From: Candidatus Bathyarchaeota archaeon
Lineage (GTDB): Archaea > Thermoproteota > Bathyarchaeia > TCS64
Assembly: GCA_016934355.1 (NCBI GenBank)
Contig: JAFGTA010000005.1
Span: 1 to 17,781, forward strand
Length of the DNA: 17,781 nt
Direction: 5' to 3'
Position numbers and translations under genes: made by a program. Positions 8,127 through 14,302 of the stretch are shown piece after piece; position 1 is the stretch's first letter, and the number at the start of each line of letters is the position of its first letter. The notes beneath the pieces were generated by a model, which saw nothing but the letters and a program-made list of their open reading frames with translations, had not been told where the DNA came from and searched no databases.

Positions 8127-9752
8127 CTATCTCCGTAGGACAGCTCCAGCACGGGCGCCTGTGTGCTCCCTATTCCTCAGTGTGACAACGCCATTCACCA
8201 CGAGGTGCTCGATCCCCTCCGGGTACAGCTTAGTCGCCTCGGCGGGCACATAATCCGCCCTGTCGATGACCGTGTCAGGGTTGAATACGGTTACGTCGGC
8301 GCACATCCCCGGCACGAGGAGGCCGCGGTCTCTGAGCCCCAGTATGGAGGCTGGGAGGCTCGTCATCTTACGTATGGCCTCGGCGAGGCTGACTACGCCC
8401 TTCTCCCGGCTGTACCTGCCGAGAACCCGTGGGAATGTGCCGTAGTACCTCGGGTGGGGCGCCGGGGCTACCTTGCTGAGTATGCCTGTCGGGCTGTGGA
8501 CGCTGCCGTCGGTGCCCACTGCGACCCACGGCTGCCTCATGATGTGCTCAATGTTCTCCTCGGTCTGGTTGAAGTTTACTAGGCTGAACCCTCCCTTTGC
8601 CCTGCCCTCCACGACGCTCCTGAGGTGGTCTCTGAGCAGATCGATTGAGCATTCGAGGGGGTCGACGCCCCTGTCCGCCGCGACCTCTGCGATGTTCTTT
8701 CCTACGAGGGACTCGTCCAGAGGGTAGCTGCTTATGAGCGCCGCCTCTGGGCCGCCCCTGTCCTCCATGGCCTCGGCGAGCCCCGCCTTGATCCTCTCCG
8801 TGGTCTCGGGGTCGCTGAGCCGCTTCACCAGTTCCTCGTTTCCGCCCTCGTTAGCCCACTTGGGTATCCAGGCGCCGAGGCCGGTGCCGCTGGCCCTGTA
8901 CGGGTACTGGTCGGCCGTCACCTCGACGCCCTCCATCCGAGCCTTCTCAACCATCTCGACGAGGCGGGGGCAGACACCCCAGAACCGTTTGCTGAGCACC
9001 TTGAAGTGGCTGATGTTGACGGGCATCCCAGCGTCCCTGCCGATGCGTATGATCTCCTCTACGGCGCCCACGGGGTCTCCGCGGTCCCCCTCGTCCCTGA
9101 TGTGGCTCGTATAGAAGCCCCCGTACTTGGCGGCGACCTTCGAAACCTCGATGACCTCCTCTGTGGTGGCGTAGCTCTGGGGGTCGTACCTGAGTCCCGT
9201 CGTGATGCCCCGGCACCCGGCCTCCATGGCCTTGGCTACCTCAGCCTTCATGGCTTCAAGCTCCGCGGCTGTGGGGGCCCGCATGTCCATGCCCATCACG
9301 TACCGGCGTATTGTGCCGAACCCGACTAGGGGCGCCACGTTTATCGCGAGTCCACCTTCCTCTAGGCGACTAATGTACTCCTCTATGGTGCTCCAGTCCA
9401 CGTCTATCCCCGCCTCCGCGAGGGAGGGGGTGAACCGGCGTATCTCGTCCCTCATCGCCTCGTTGAGGGGCGCGGCGCCGCTGCCGCAGCTGGGGAACAC
9501 CGTGGTGCTAACTCCCATGTGGACCTTGCTGTCGGCGCCCCGGTTCACAAGGATGGGGTAGTCGCTGTGGTCGTGGAGGTCTATGAAGCCGGGGGACACG
9601 GCGAGCCCAGCGGCGTCTATGGCCTCCTCCGCGTCTCCGCGTACTCTTCCCACCTCAACGATCTTGCCGTCCTTCACGGCTACGTCTGCCCTGAACCACG
9701 GGTTGCCCGCACCTGTGAACACCTTTCCGTTCTTGATGACTAGGTCGAACAT
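8127..9752 (-). CDS. N-acyl-D-amino-acid deacylase (D-aminoacylase family amidohydrolase)
   Basis: A 541-aa zinc-dependent amidohydrolase that hydrolyses N-acyl-D-amino acids to a free D-amino acid and a carboxylate. Family features in order: an N-terminal small domain (FDLVIKNGKVFTG), GFIDLHDHSD with metal ligands His60 and His62, PSCGSGAAP with Cys89 (family form GNCGxSxAP), TSHIRDEGD with His217, NISHFK with His249, TADQYPYRASGTGL at 279-292, VGTDGS with Asp415, HPRYYGTFPRVLGRY at 433-447 and the C-terminal beta-sandwich. All expected metal ligands are present and the length is full. It starts at ATG with a possible TATA box at 9782-9788 shared with the divergent M20 gene. Related D-hydantoinase-like enzymes share the fold, but the Cys ligand and the HPRYYGTF block favour the deacylase. 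Confidence 0.9.
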   Translation of the reverse strand: MFDLVIKNGKVFTGAGNPWFRADVAVKDGKIVEVGRVRGDAEEAIDAAGLAVSPGFIDLHDHSDYPILVNRGADSKVHMGVSTTVFPSCGSGAAPLNEAMRDEIRRFTPSLAEAGIDVDWSTIEEYISRLEEGGLAINVAPLVGFGTIRRYVMGMDMRAPTAAELEAMKAEVAKAMEAGCRGITTGLRYDPQSYATTEEVIEVSKVAAKYGGFYTSHIRDEGDRGDPVGAVEEIIRIGRDAGMPVNISHFKVLSKRFWGVCPRLVEMVEKARMEGVEVTADQYPYRASGTGLGAWIPKWANEGGNEELVKRLSDPETTERIKAGLAEAMEDRGGPEAALISSYPLDESLVGKNIAEVAADRGVDPLECSIDLLRDHLRSVVEGRAKGGFSLVNFNQTEENIEHIMRQPWVAVGTDGSVHSPTGILSKVAPAPHPRYYGTFPRVLGRYSREKGVVSLAEAIRKMTSLPASILGLRDRGLLVPGMCADVTVFNPDTVIDRADYVPAEATKLYPEGIEHLVVNGVVTLRNREHTGARAGAVLRR

Positions 9753-9781
9753 ATTACATCGGATACATGATCCTCGACATG

Positions 9782-9788
9782 TTTTATA
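9782..9788. promoter_or_regulatory. Single TATA-like box between divergent amidase genes
   Basis: TTTTATA on plus reads TATAAAA on minus. It lies about 36 bp before the plus-strand TTG start (9821) and about 33 bp before the minus-strand ATG (9752). Both distances allow transcription with leaders of about 10 nt. No second good TATA box was seen in the 68-bp gap. Confidence 0.5.
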
Positions 9789-9820
9789 GCACTTCGGCGC
9801 CGATAGGGGTGTGAACCGTT

Positions 9821-11341
9821 TTGACCAAGCTAACCGAGCCTAAGAAGACGGCGTTCAAGTGGATAGCTGACAACGAGGAGCGCATCAGCGACTTCCACCA
9901 GCGCATCTGGAACTACGCCGAGACCAGCTTCAGGGAGTACAAGTCGGTTAAAGCCTTCGCCGAGTTCCACAGGGACGAGGGCTTCGACGTCGAGGTAGGC
10001 GTCGCCGGGATGCCCACCGCCTACATAGCCACGTGGGGTGAGGGAAAGCCCGTCATCAGCACCTACACCGAGTACGACGCCGTTCCGGGGAGGTGGCAGG
10101 ACCCGGTACCATACAAATCAGCGGCGAACCCGTACAGGGCTGGGCACACGGACCCCCACAGCGCCCTCGGCACGGGTGCCCTCGCCGGCGCCGTGGCTGT
10201 GAAGCACGCCATGGAGGAACACAACATCAGTGGCACGTTGAAGGTGTTCGGCACGCCGGCGGAGAAGGTGTGCGCCAAGAGCTGGTTCGCCTCCAAGGGA
10301 TTGTTCGACGGTCTCGACGCCATGGTGGGGTGGCACCCGCGGGACAGCACCACCGTGATGTACGAGACCCAGTGGGGCAGCTACTGGAACGCCGCGTTCA
10401 TCTTCGAGTGTGATGAACCCGAGAAGTGGATGGCATACGCCGATGATCTTCCGCGGAACGCACGGTGCCCCGGGGCGCTGGACGCGGTGGCGCTGATGTA
10501 CACCACCACAAAGTACACGAAGGAGGCGATGCTGCCTCGCACCGGCCTCTGGACGATAAACGAGGCCGTGATGGCGGCGGGGCAGGCGACGGCGGACAAC
10601 ATGCCGCCCCGGCTCGGGATCATCCAGTACGCGTTCAGGAGCCCGAGCCTCACCCAGCAGGAGCAGATAGCCAAGGTGCTCATGAGCAACGCGGAGCACG
10701 TCGCCGAGGCCACCGGCTGCAGGCTCACCGTCAGGTGGGTCACCAAGCAGAGGACGGGGCTCTTCAACAAAGCATTGGCTGACCTGGCGTACGAGAACCT
10801 TGAGCTCGTGGGTCCACCCAAGTTCACGGACGGCGACAAGCGGAAGGCCAACGAGATACTGGTGAACCTTGGCTACCCGCCGCAGGAGAACCCGTTCAAC
10901 GAGAAGCTAACCACGCCCCAGGAGTGGGAGAGGATGTGGCGCAGCGTCATCCCGAGCCACCAGCGGAAGTTCGGGAGCGACGACTACGTGGAGTTCCAGT
11001 GGCACTGCCCAGGCGTCTGGATACAGGTCTACAGGCCGAGGCTGAGGGTGCCCGGCGAGAGGCTACCCACATGGCCCCATGTGGCGCTGGGCGGCATGAG
11101 AGGCCCAATAGACCGCACCATAGCCACCGCGGGGAAGGCCATAAGCGGCACCATCCTCGACCTCTATACGGACGACACGAGGCTCAGGACATGCAAGGAC
11201 GAGTGGAGGCGGCGCATCGCCGAGGAGCACGAACCACCTCAGCTAGATCCAGCTTGGAACCCACCAATCGACCTGCCTTGGCCAGAGTACGTGGTGACGG
11301 AACGAGGCCACGACTGGCACATCCCGACGCCCGGGAAGTAG
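9821..11341 (+). CDS. M20 family amidohydrolase (AbgB-like aminoacyl/amidobenzoyl hydrolase)
   Basis: A 506-aa cytoplasmic metallo-amidohydrolase of the M20 AbgB-like branch, expected to cleave an N-acyl, peptide-like or aminobenzoyl amide. Landmarks: EYDAVPG at 84-90, GHTDPHSALGTG at 108-119 (His109, Asp111 and His113 in the first metal site), GTPAEK at 144-149 with probable catalytic Glu148, and AMVGWHPRD at 167-175 with His172. The GTPAEE pair of the family is Glu-Lys here, and the Cys of the usual GCGH is Asp. The lid/dimerisation domain follows. The start is TTG: an in-frame TGA at 9812-9814 blocks any earlier start, and GGGGTG lies 9 nt upstream. It is divergent from the D-amino-acid deacylase, which suggests joint use of blocked amino acids. 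The physiological substrate is unknown. Confidence 0.88.
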   Translation: MTKLTEPKKTAFKWIADNEERISDFHQRIWNYAETSFREYKSVKAFAEFHRDEGFDVEVGVAGMPTAYIATWGEGKPVISTYTEYDAVPGRWQDPVPYKSAANPYRAGHTDPHSALGTGALAGAVAVKHAMEEHNISGTLKVFGTPAEKVCAKSWFASKGLFDGLDAMVGWHPRDSTTVMYETQWGSYWNAAFIFECDEPEKWMAYADDLPRNARCPGALDAVALMYTTTKYTKEAMLPRTGLWTINEAVMAAGQATADNMPPRLGIIQYAFRSPSLTQQEQIAKVLMSNAEHVAEATGCRLTVRWVTKQRTGLFNKALADLAYENLELVGPPKFTDGDKRKANEILVNLGYPPQENPFNEKLTTPQEWERMWRSVIPSHQRKFGSDDYVEFQWHCPGVWIQVYRPRLRVPGERLPTWPHVALGGMRGPIDRTIATAGKAISGTILDLYTDDTRLRTCKDEWRRRIAEEHEPPQLDPAWNPPIDLPWPEYVVTERGHDWHIPTPGK

Positions 11342-11350
11342 CCATAGACC

Positions 11351-11393
11351 TTCCTTTCTCCCTTTTTCTTATTATTATGCTCGCGTGTTTTTT
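11351..11393 (+). terminator. T-rich terminator after the M20 gene
   Basis: Pyrimidine- and T-rich sequence with T5-T6 runs (around 11363-11367 and 11388-11393) beginning 10 nt after the TAG stop. Nothing else is recognisable in the rest of the gap to 11581. It is AT-rich, and both strands lack a credible ORF. Confidence 0.45.
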
Positions 11394-11581
11394 ATTATCT
11401 TTATAGGATACTTCTTCTCGTAGCTGAATGTGCCGCGACTAGCTTCTGAGATGCAGGTCGGAAAGACTCAAATTCATTTAATCTTCTTTGGGGCTTCTCC
11501 GCCTTCCTCAACAACAGCGAAGACAGTGAATCACTATTATTTTTATCTACATTGGGTAATCAGTATATCTCAGAGAAGAAT

Positions 11582-11791
11582 TTAGATTAACTCGTTGAAT
11601 TGTTCCCGTGACAGGTTTGCCTGCCTGAGTATCGATTTAAATGTTCCCCTAGCCAGCTCCCTATGGTTGGGGACTATGACGATCAATGTCCGCTCATTCG
11701 TTTTCTTCAACCTGATGTGGCTTCCCTTCCTGCCCACTACGATGAACCCGGCTCTGCTCAAGGCTTTGACGACATCCCGCCCTGAGACCAC
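11582..11791 (-). CDS. hicA: HicA toxin (mRNA interferase, dsRBD-like fold)
   Basis: A 69-aa HicA/YcfA-type toxin that cleaves mRNA when free of HicB. The alpha-beta-beta-beta-alpha fold shows VSGRDVVKALSRAGF at the start, catalytic His25 in KGSHIRLKK, and the conserved tail VPNHRELARGTFKSILRQA. It follows the antitoxin gene in the usual HicB-first order seen in part of the family. The GTG at 11791 is the first conventional start, but the family N-terminus normally reads LPVVSG. Here LALPVVSG continues in frame back to a CTG at 11803, directly after the HicB TAG stop, with GAGGTG 6 nt before the CTG and 18 nt before the GTG. The true start may thus be CTG 11803 (73 aa). Family assignment is firm. 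Confidence 0.88.
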   Translation of the reverse strand: MVSGRDVVKALSRAGFIVVGRKGSHIRLKKTNERTLIVIVPNHRELARGTFKSILRQANLSREQFNELI

Positions 11792-11803
11792 GGGGAGAGC
11801 CAG

Positions 11804-12016
11804 CTAATCCACCTCGATCAAGGTGACCATTGGCTTAAAATCGGGGGACTCGTACTCAGCGTCCTCGTCCTCAAGATACAGCGATACGGCTTCTTTCAGG
11901 TTAATTAGGGCATCCTCGATGGATTCTCCCTGACTCGCGATGTCAAGCTCAGGGCAGAGAGCCACGTATAACCCGTCTTCCTTATTGATCACAGAAGAGA
12001 ACTGGCGAGTCATCAT
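11804..12016 (-). CDS. hicB: HicB antitoxin (short form)
   Basis: A 70-aa HicB-type antitoxin with the partial RNase H-like fold: FSSVINKEDGLYVALCPELD, then ASQGESIEDALINLKEAVSLYLE, then a short acidic C-terminus. It should bind and block HicA. It lacks the C-terminal helix-turn-helix or ribbon-helix-helix of long HicB proteins, so autoregulation would need another factor or the complex. It starts at one of two tandem ATG codons (12016 or 12013). A TATA box (12042-12037) is about 24 bp upstream, which predicts a leaderless hicBA transcript. Its TAG stop is in the same frame as hicA. Confidence 0.88.
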   Translation of the reverse strand: MMTRQFSSVINKEDGLYVALCPELDIASQGESIEDALINLKEAVSLYLEDEDAEYESPDFKPMVTLIEVD

Positions 12017-12036
12017 TACAAATTAAAGATGTGTCG

Positions 12037-12042
12037 AATATA
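12037..12042 (-). promoter_or_regulatory. TATA box of hicBA
   Basis: TATATT on the minus strand, centred about 24 bp before the first hicB ATG. That spacing is right for a leaderless archaeal transcript. The rest of the 12017-12284 gap is AT-rich. It holds two TTAGATAC direct repeats (about 12120 and 12149) and no credible gene. Confidence 0.5.
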
Positions 12043-12200
12043 GACTTGGCGTTTAGTGTGCAACCAGAAAATCATCTGTGCCCTGAGAGATTATCCAAGG
12101 CAGTTAATACCATGTCCACTTAGATACATAAAATTTTAAAATTATCCAGTTAGATACTTTTCTTCTGCACGTAATAAAATTGAAAATAACAGGAAAAGAG

Positions 12201-12218
12201 AAAAAATAACCCGAATTA
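12201..12218 (-). terminator. Probable terminator of vapC
   Basis: A purine/A-rich plus-strand tract with A6 at 12201-12206 reads as a T-rich tract on the minus strand about 70 nt after the vapC stop. It is a candidate terminator for the vapBC transcript by position only. Confidence 0.3.
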
Positions 12219-12284
12219 AAATACGCTCCCTTTTCGGTGGTGGGAATAAATTATAACTCTTCAAAGGTGCCGGTTCTCACCTAA

Positions 12285-12674
12285 TCAATACGTCTCGGGC
12301 TCTGTCCCCGGTATCCGCGTGAAGTAACGCGTGTTCCTGGTCAGCACCTCGCTGCAGCCTCTCTGTACCCCTATGCACGCCGTGAAAACGTCCATCGCGT
12401 CTATGGGCTCCCCGCCCCTGTAGAGCTCGGCCATAACCCTGGCCGATGCCTTGGCGCCGTCCTCGCCTAGAGGTAGCACCTCAAGCCGCTCTACCAGCCT
12501 CTCCGCCTCAGCGGCTCTCCTCGCCGAGTCACCGGCGGCGTTGTAGACCCCGAAGAACAGCTCGTAGACGTTTACTGAGGTCGTCGCGGCTCCCTTAAGC
12601 TCCCTGGCTGCCTCAACGGCGCCGGGGTCGCCGCGTAGCAGGTCCACGAGGAAGCAGGTGTCAAGAAGCTTCAA
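12285..12674 (-). CDS. vapC: VapC toxin (PIN-domain ribonuclease)
   Basis: A 129-aa PIN-domain RNase of a VapBC toxin-antitoxin module, expected to cut tRNA or rRNA with Mg2+. The acidic residues are in place: Asp5 in LLDTCFLVD, Glu38 in VNVYELFFG and Asp95 in PIDAMDVFTA, followed by the family ending LTRNTRYFTRIPGTEPETY. Tyr117 occupies the place where many relatives have Asp. The start is TTG; an in-frame TGA a few codons upstream rules out anything earlier, and GGTGA lies 9 nt before it. It overlaps the 3' end of the vapB reading frame by 14 bp, as in an intact operon. The partner gene is frameshifted here. Confidence 0.88.
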   Translation of the reverse strand: MKLLDTCFLVDLLRGDPGAVEAARELKGAATTSVNVYELFFGVYNAAGDSARRAAEAERLVERLEVLPLGEDGAKASARVMAELYRGGEPIDAMDVFTACIGVQRGCSEVLTRNTRYFTRIPGTEPETY

Positions 12675-12898
12675 CGCGGCGTCTCACCGCCTCGTTTAAC
12701 GCAGCCCTCGCCTCTGACCTGCCATTCCTTATGGCCTTGTACTCGTCCTCAGGGATACCCGACCACAGGCCGGCGCACTCGACGAGACTCTCTCTCGGCG
12801 AGCCTCCGCACTGCGTCCGAGAAGCTTTCCCCATCTAGCCTCAGCTTGGACAGCATCTCGTACGCCTCCTCCGTCAGGGAAATGTTCTTCGATGGCAC
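12661..12898 (-). pseudogene. vapB: vapB-like antitoxin gene with a frameshift in a GA run
   Basis: From GTG 12898 the minus strand encodes a ribbon-helix-helix-type start (PSKNISLTEEAYEMLSKLRL, then GESFSDAVRRLAERE) typical of archaeal VapB antitoxins. The frame then runs into a TGA at 12751-12749, giving only 49 aa. The expected continuation (SLVECAGLWSGIPEDEYKAI, then a basic helix) is present one frame over and ends in TGA at 12663-12661, overlapping vapC. The switch point is the dinucleotide run CTCTCTCTC at 12788-12796 (GA repeat on the coding strand). Adding one GA unit restores a continuous 79-aa protein. It could be real decay, phase variation or an assembly error. Confidence 0.75.
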
Positions 12899-12996
12899 AC
12901 ATACACATATGAGTACACATAGCTAAAGGTGGCGGACACCAACAACGCCCCCACCACATACCAGCCACAGGCGAGCAAAGGGAAAGAAGCACACCG

Positions 12997-13017
12997 AAAA
13001 AACGCTTATAGTAAGTA
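12997..13017. repeat. Copy 1 of 21-nt motif AAAAAACGCTTATNNNAAGTA
   Basis: The 13-nt core and the AAGTA block are identical to two further copies at 13846-13866 and 13900-13920. Only the three central bases differ (AGT here). It lies about 100 bp upstream of the vapB start. It may be a promoter-like element on either strand, a T6 terminator on minus, or a protein-binding site; sequence alone does not decide. Confidence 0.7.
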
Positions 13018-13194
13018 ATTCGAGGGTTGTAACCACTTTATAGAATAATTCACTTATTGGTCAATTAAATCCGATGTGCGCACATTTGTGGAATAAAATA
13101 GTTTGAATTTACTTCTCAAAGTCAATTTAAGAATTTTGAATCAATAGTGAAGTGATGATAAAATCATCGATTCGTTAGCTGTTAACTGGATTAT
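13018..13194. other. AT-rich gap with a 12-bp palindrome
   Basis: No gene recognised on either strand. It holds the 12-bp palindrome ATGTGCGCACAT at 13074-13085, which is not statistically remarkable, and otherwise low-complexity AT-rich DNA. Confidence 0.4.
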
Positions 13195-13359
13195 CTACTT
13201 CTCTCGTTCAAACAGCAGATAATGATTGGCCATTGTTGGAGTACCTACAACCTGATACGTGTGCAGACTCCAACCCTCCTTTTCATGACTCTCTACAACC
13301 TCACCAATTTGTTTATGATGCCCTACTTGAACACAAATCCACTCTCTCAACTTTGTCAC
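13195..13359 (-). CDS. Small DUF4177-like protein
   Basis: A 54-aa protein starting at GTG 13359 and ending TAG at 13197-13195. It shows the pattern of the small DUF4177 family: an initial Trp-containing strand (LREWICVQVG), a helix with H-K-x-IGEVVESHEKEGW (residues 15-30), a strand SLHTYQVVG, and a final strand HYLLFEREK. The EGW...FERE layout is the diagnostic part. An in-frame TAA two codons before the GTG fixes the start, and a TATA box (13391-13384) about 28 bp upstream fits a nearly leaderless transcript. DUF4177 proteins have no established role. It sits in AT-rich DNA between unrelated accessory genes. The minus-strand frame is clearly more protein-like than the alternatives. Confidence 0.6.
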   Translation of the reverse strand: MTKLREWICVQVGHHKQIGEVVESHEKEGWSLHTYQVVGTPTMANHYLLFEREK

Positions 13360-13383
13360 CCATTATGATGGTTACAGAGAGCT

Positions 13384-13391
13384 GTTTATAA
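13384..13391 (-). promoter_or_regulatory. TATA box of the DUF4177-like gene
   Basis: TTATAAAC on the minus strand, centred about 28 bp before the GTG start at 13359. This supports expression of the small gene. Confidence 0.45.
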
Positions 13392-13492
13392 CAATTAATC
13401 ATATTTTCTCTTGGATCTACAGTAAATATTCTGACAATCAAGATGCATCATCTTCCAGAATAAAGAAGAGAGGATAAAATTATTGGATAGAA

Positions 13493-13741
13493 TTATTCCA
13501 TGTATGCCTGAGCTTCTGCCCAATCTTGCCCAAATAATCTCGTTGCCTTGTGATTCTCAACATCCATAACATCCAGGGAAAACACGTCTTTGAAAGAAGG
13601 CATGAATATCATAGTGAAACTGACTTTGATCAACTCTATCCTACTTGTAACACTATTAATCGACCTACACAGCAACACAGTGCACAGCCCTAACGAATAA
13701 GCTGAAAGCCCAATAATTTTAATGGCATTCAAATAACCCAT
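13493..13741 (-). CDS. Doubtful small ORF in AT-rich DNA
   Basis: An open frame of 82 codons from ATG 13741 (a TTG four codons earlier is also open). The first about 55 residues look non-coding: mixed hydrophobic with no domain. The last about 28 (VMDVENHKATRLFGQDWAEA then QAYME) resemble the end of small ferredoxin-fold monooxygenase/cyclase-like domains, where a DPN.....E..D..KA.AFM pattern is common. It may be a remnant of such a gene rather than a functional one. No ribosome-binding site or clear promoter was found. Low GC, unlike the flanking genes. Confidence 0.22.
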   Translation of the reverse strand: MGYLNAIKIIGLSAYSLGLCTVLLCRSINSVTSRIELIKVSFTMIFMPSFKDVFSLDVMDVENHKATRLFGQDWAEAQAYME

Positions 13742-13845
13742 ACAATATAACAAACTAGAAAGAGACTAAACCATCAAAGAAATATAAGAAAAAAATATGA
13801 AAACCATCTAAACAACAGCTAAACAGCGTTAAAAGAGAGCCCCGG

Positions 13846-13953
13846 AAAAAACGCTTATCGTAAGTAGCACACTATAAGGGAAATGCCAACTCGTCGCCGA
13901 AAAAACGCTTATAACAAGTAACCAATTATAAGGAAAAACCCTAGTCGTCGAAC
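13846..13953. repeat. 54-bp tandem repeat carrying copies 2 and 3 of the 21-nt motif
   Basis: Two units of about 54 bp start at 13846 and 13900. Each opens with AAAAAACGCTTATNNNAAGTA, continues to a TATAAGG block, and ends near TCGTCG. The similarity therefore extends past the 21-nt motif across the unit. It lies just downstream of the frameshifted minus-strand gene at 13955, where the T6 on minus could terminate transcription. Confidence 0.65.
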
Positions 13954-13954
13954 C

Positions 13955-14225
13955 TCAGAGCCTCCCCCGCGCCTCCATGAACGCGTCGATCTCCCCGTAG
14001 CCGATCACGTAAGACGGGAAGAACCTGAACATGTCCAAGGCACCATGCCAGTCCATAAGGAAACTCGCCTCGAACAGCCTATCTAGTAGCCAGACTGGAG
14101 GCCCAGGTAGGACGTGCCCTGCGAGCCCCACACTGCGCACCCCTCGCGAGCACTGTGTCCCTCATGGATAGAGTCTTCCATACGCGCATCTTCCATGGCT
14201 CCCTACCAAACCTGGTTTCAATCAA
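13955..14225 (-). pseudogene. Hypothetical gene with a probable frameshift
   Basis: From TTG 14225 one frame reads IETRFGREPWKMRVWKTLSM, then RDTVLAR, before becoming arginine-rich nonsense that stops at TAG 14081-14079. The frame at +1 becomes protein-like from about 14140 (SVGLAGHVLPGPPVWLLDRL, then FEASFLMDWHGALDMFRFFP, then SYVIGYGEIDAFMEARGRL) and ends TGA at 13957-13955. Removing one base from the CCCC run at 14140-14143 joins both into about 89 aa. I do not recognise the family. The coding nature of each half and the frameshift are inferences; the second half alone (GTG 14140) could also be a short gene. Confidence 0.35.
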
Positions 14226-14230
14226 TCCTT

Positions 14231-14250
14231 AAGGTTTCACGGAGAACCTT
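14231..14250. promoter_or_regulatory. Inverted repeat upstream of the 14303 gene
   Basis: AAGGTT (14231-14236) and AACCTT (14245-14250) form a 6-bp dyad with an 8-bp spacer just before the TATA-like box CTATAAAT (14258-14265). The half-sites equal those around the winged-helix promoter, though the spacer there is 11 bp. Confidence 0.35.
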
Positions 14251-14257
14251 GAGCCGC

Positions 14258-14265
14258 CTATAAAT
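14258..14265 (+). promoter_or_regulatory. TATA box of the 14303 gene
   Basis: CTATAAAT centred about 41 bp before the ATG, giving a predicted leader of about 15 nt. Confidence 0.45.
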
Positions 14266-14302
14266 CCACAGTGCTTAAACCAGTGTTAACCATTTTTAAG
14301 GC

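Noticed and set aside
11804..11806. Pyrrolysine recoding of TAG between hicB and hicA
   Set aside because: TAG also ends the S9 peptidase, antiporter, deacylase, M20, 14303 and SIMPL genes at their natural lengths, so it is a normal stop here. No pyl genes are in the window.
12729..12992. Minus-strand open frame of about 87 codons over vapB
   Set aside because: It overlaps the two vapB frames in a third frame, is Cys/Met-rich and low in complexity, and shows no antitoxin features. The VapB-like residues lie in the other frames.
13074..13085. 12-bp palindrome ATGTGCGCACAT
   Set aside because: Palindromes of this length are expected a few times by chance in a window of this size, and no gene start or promoter is next to it.
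12997..13920. CRISPR array from the repeated 21-nt motif
   Set aside because: There are only three copies, with irregular spacing (about 830 bp, then 33 bp between motifs). The sequence between the tandem copies is itself similar, unlike spacers, and no cas genes are present.
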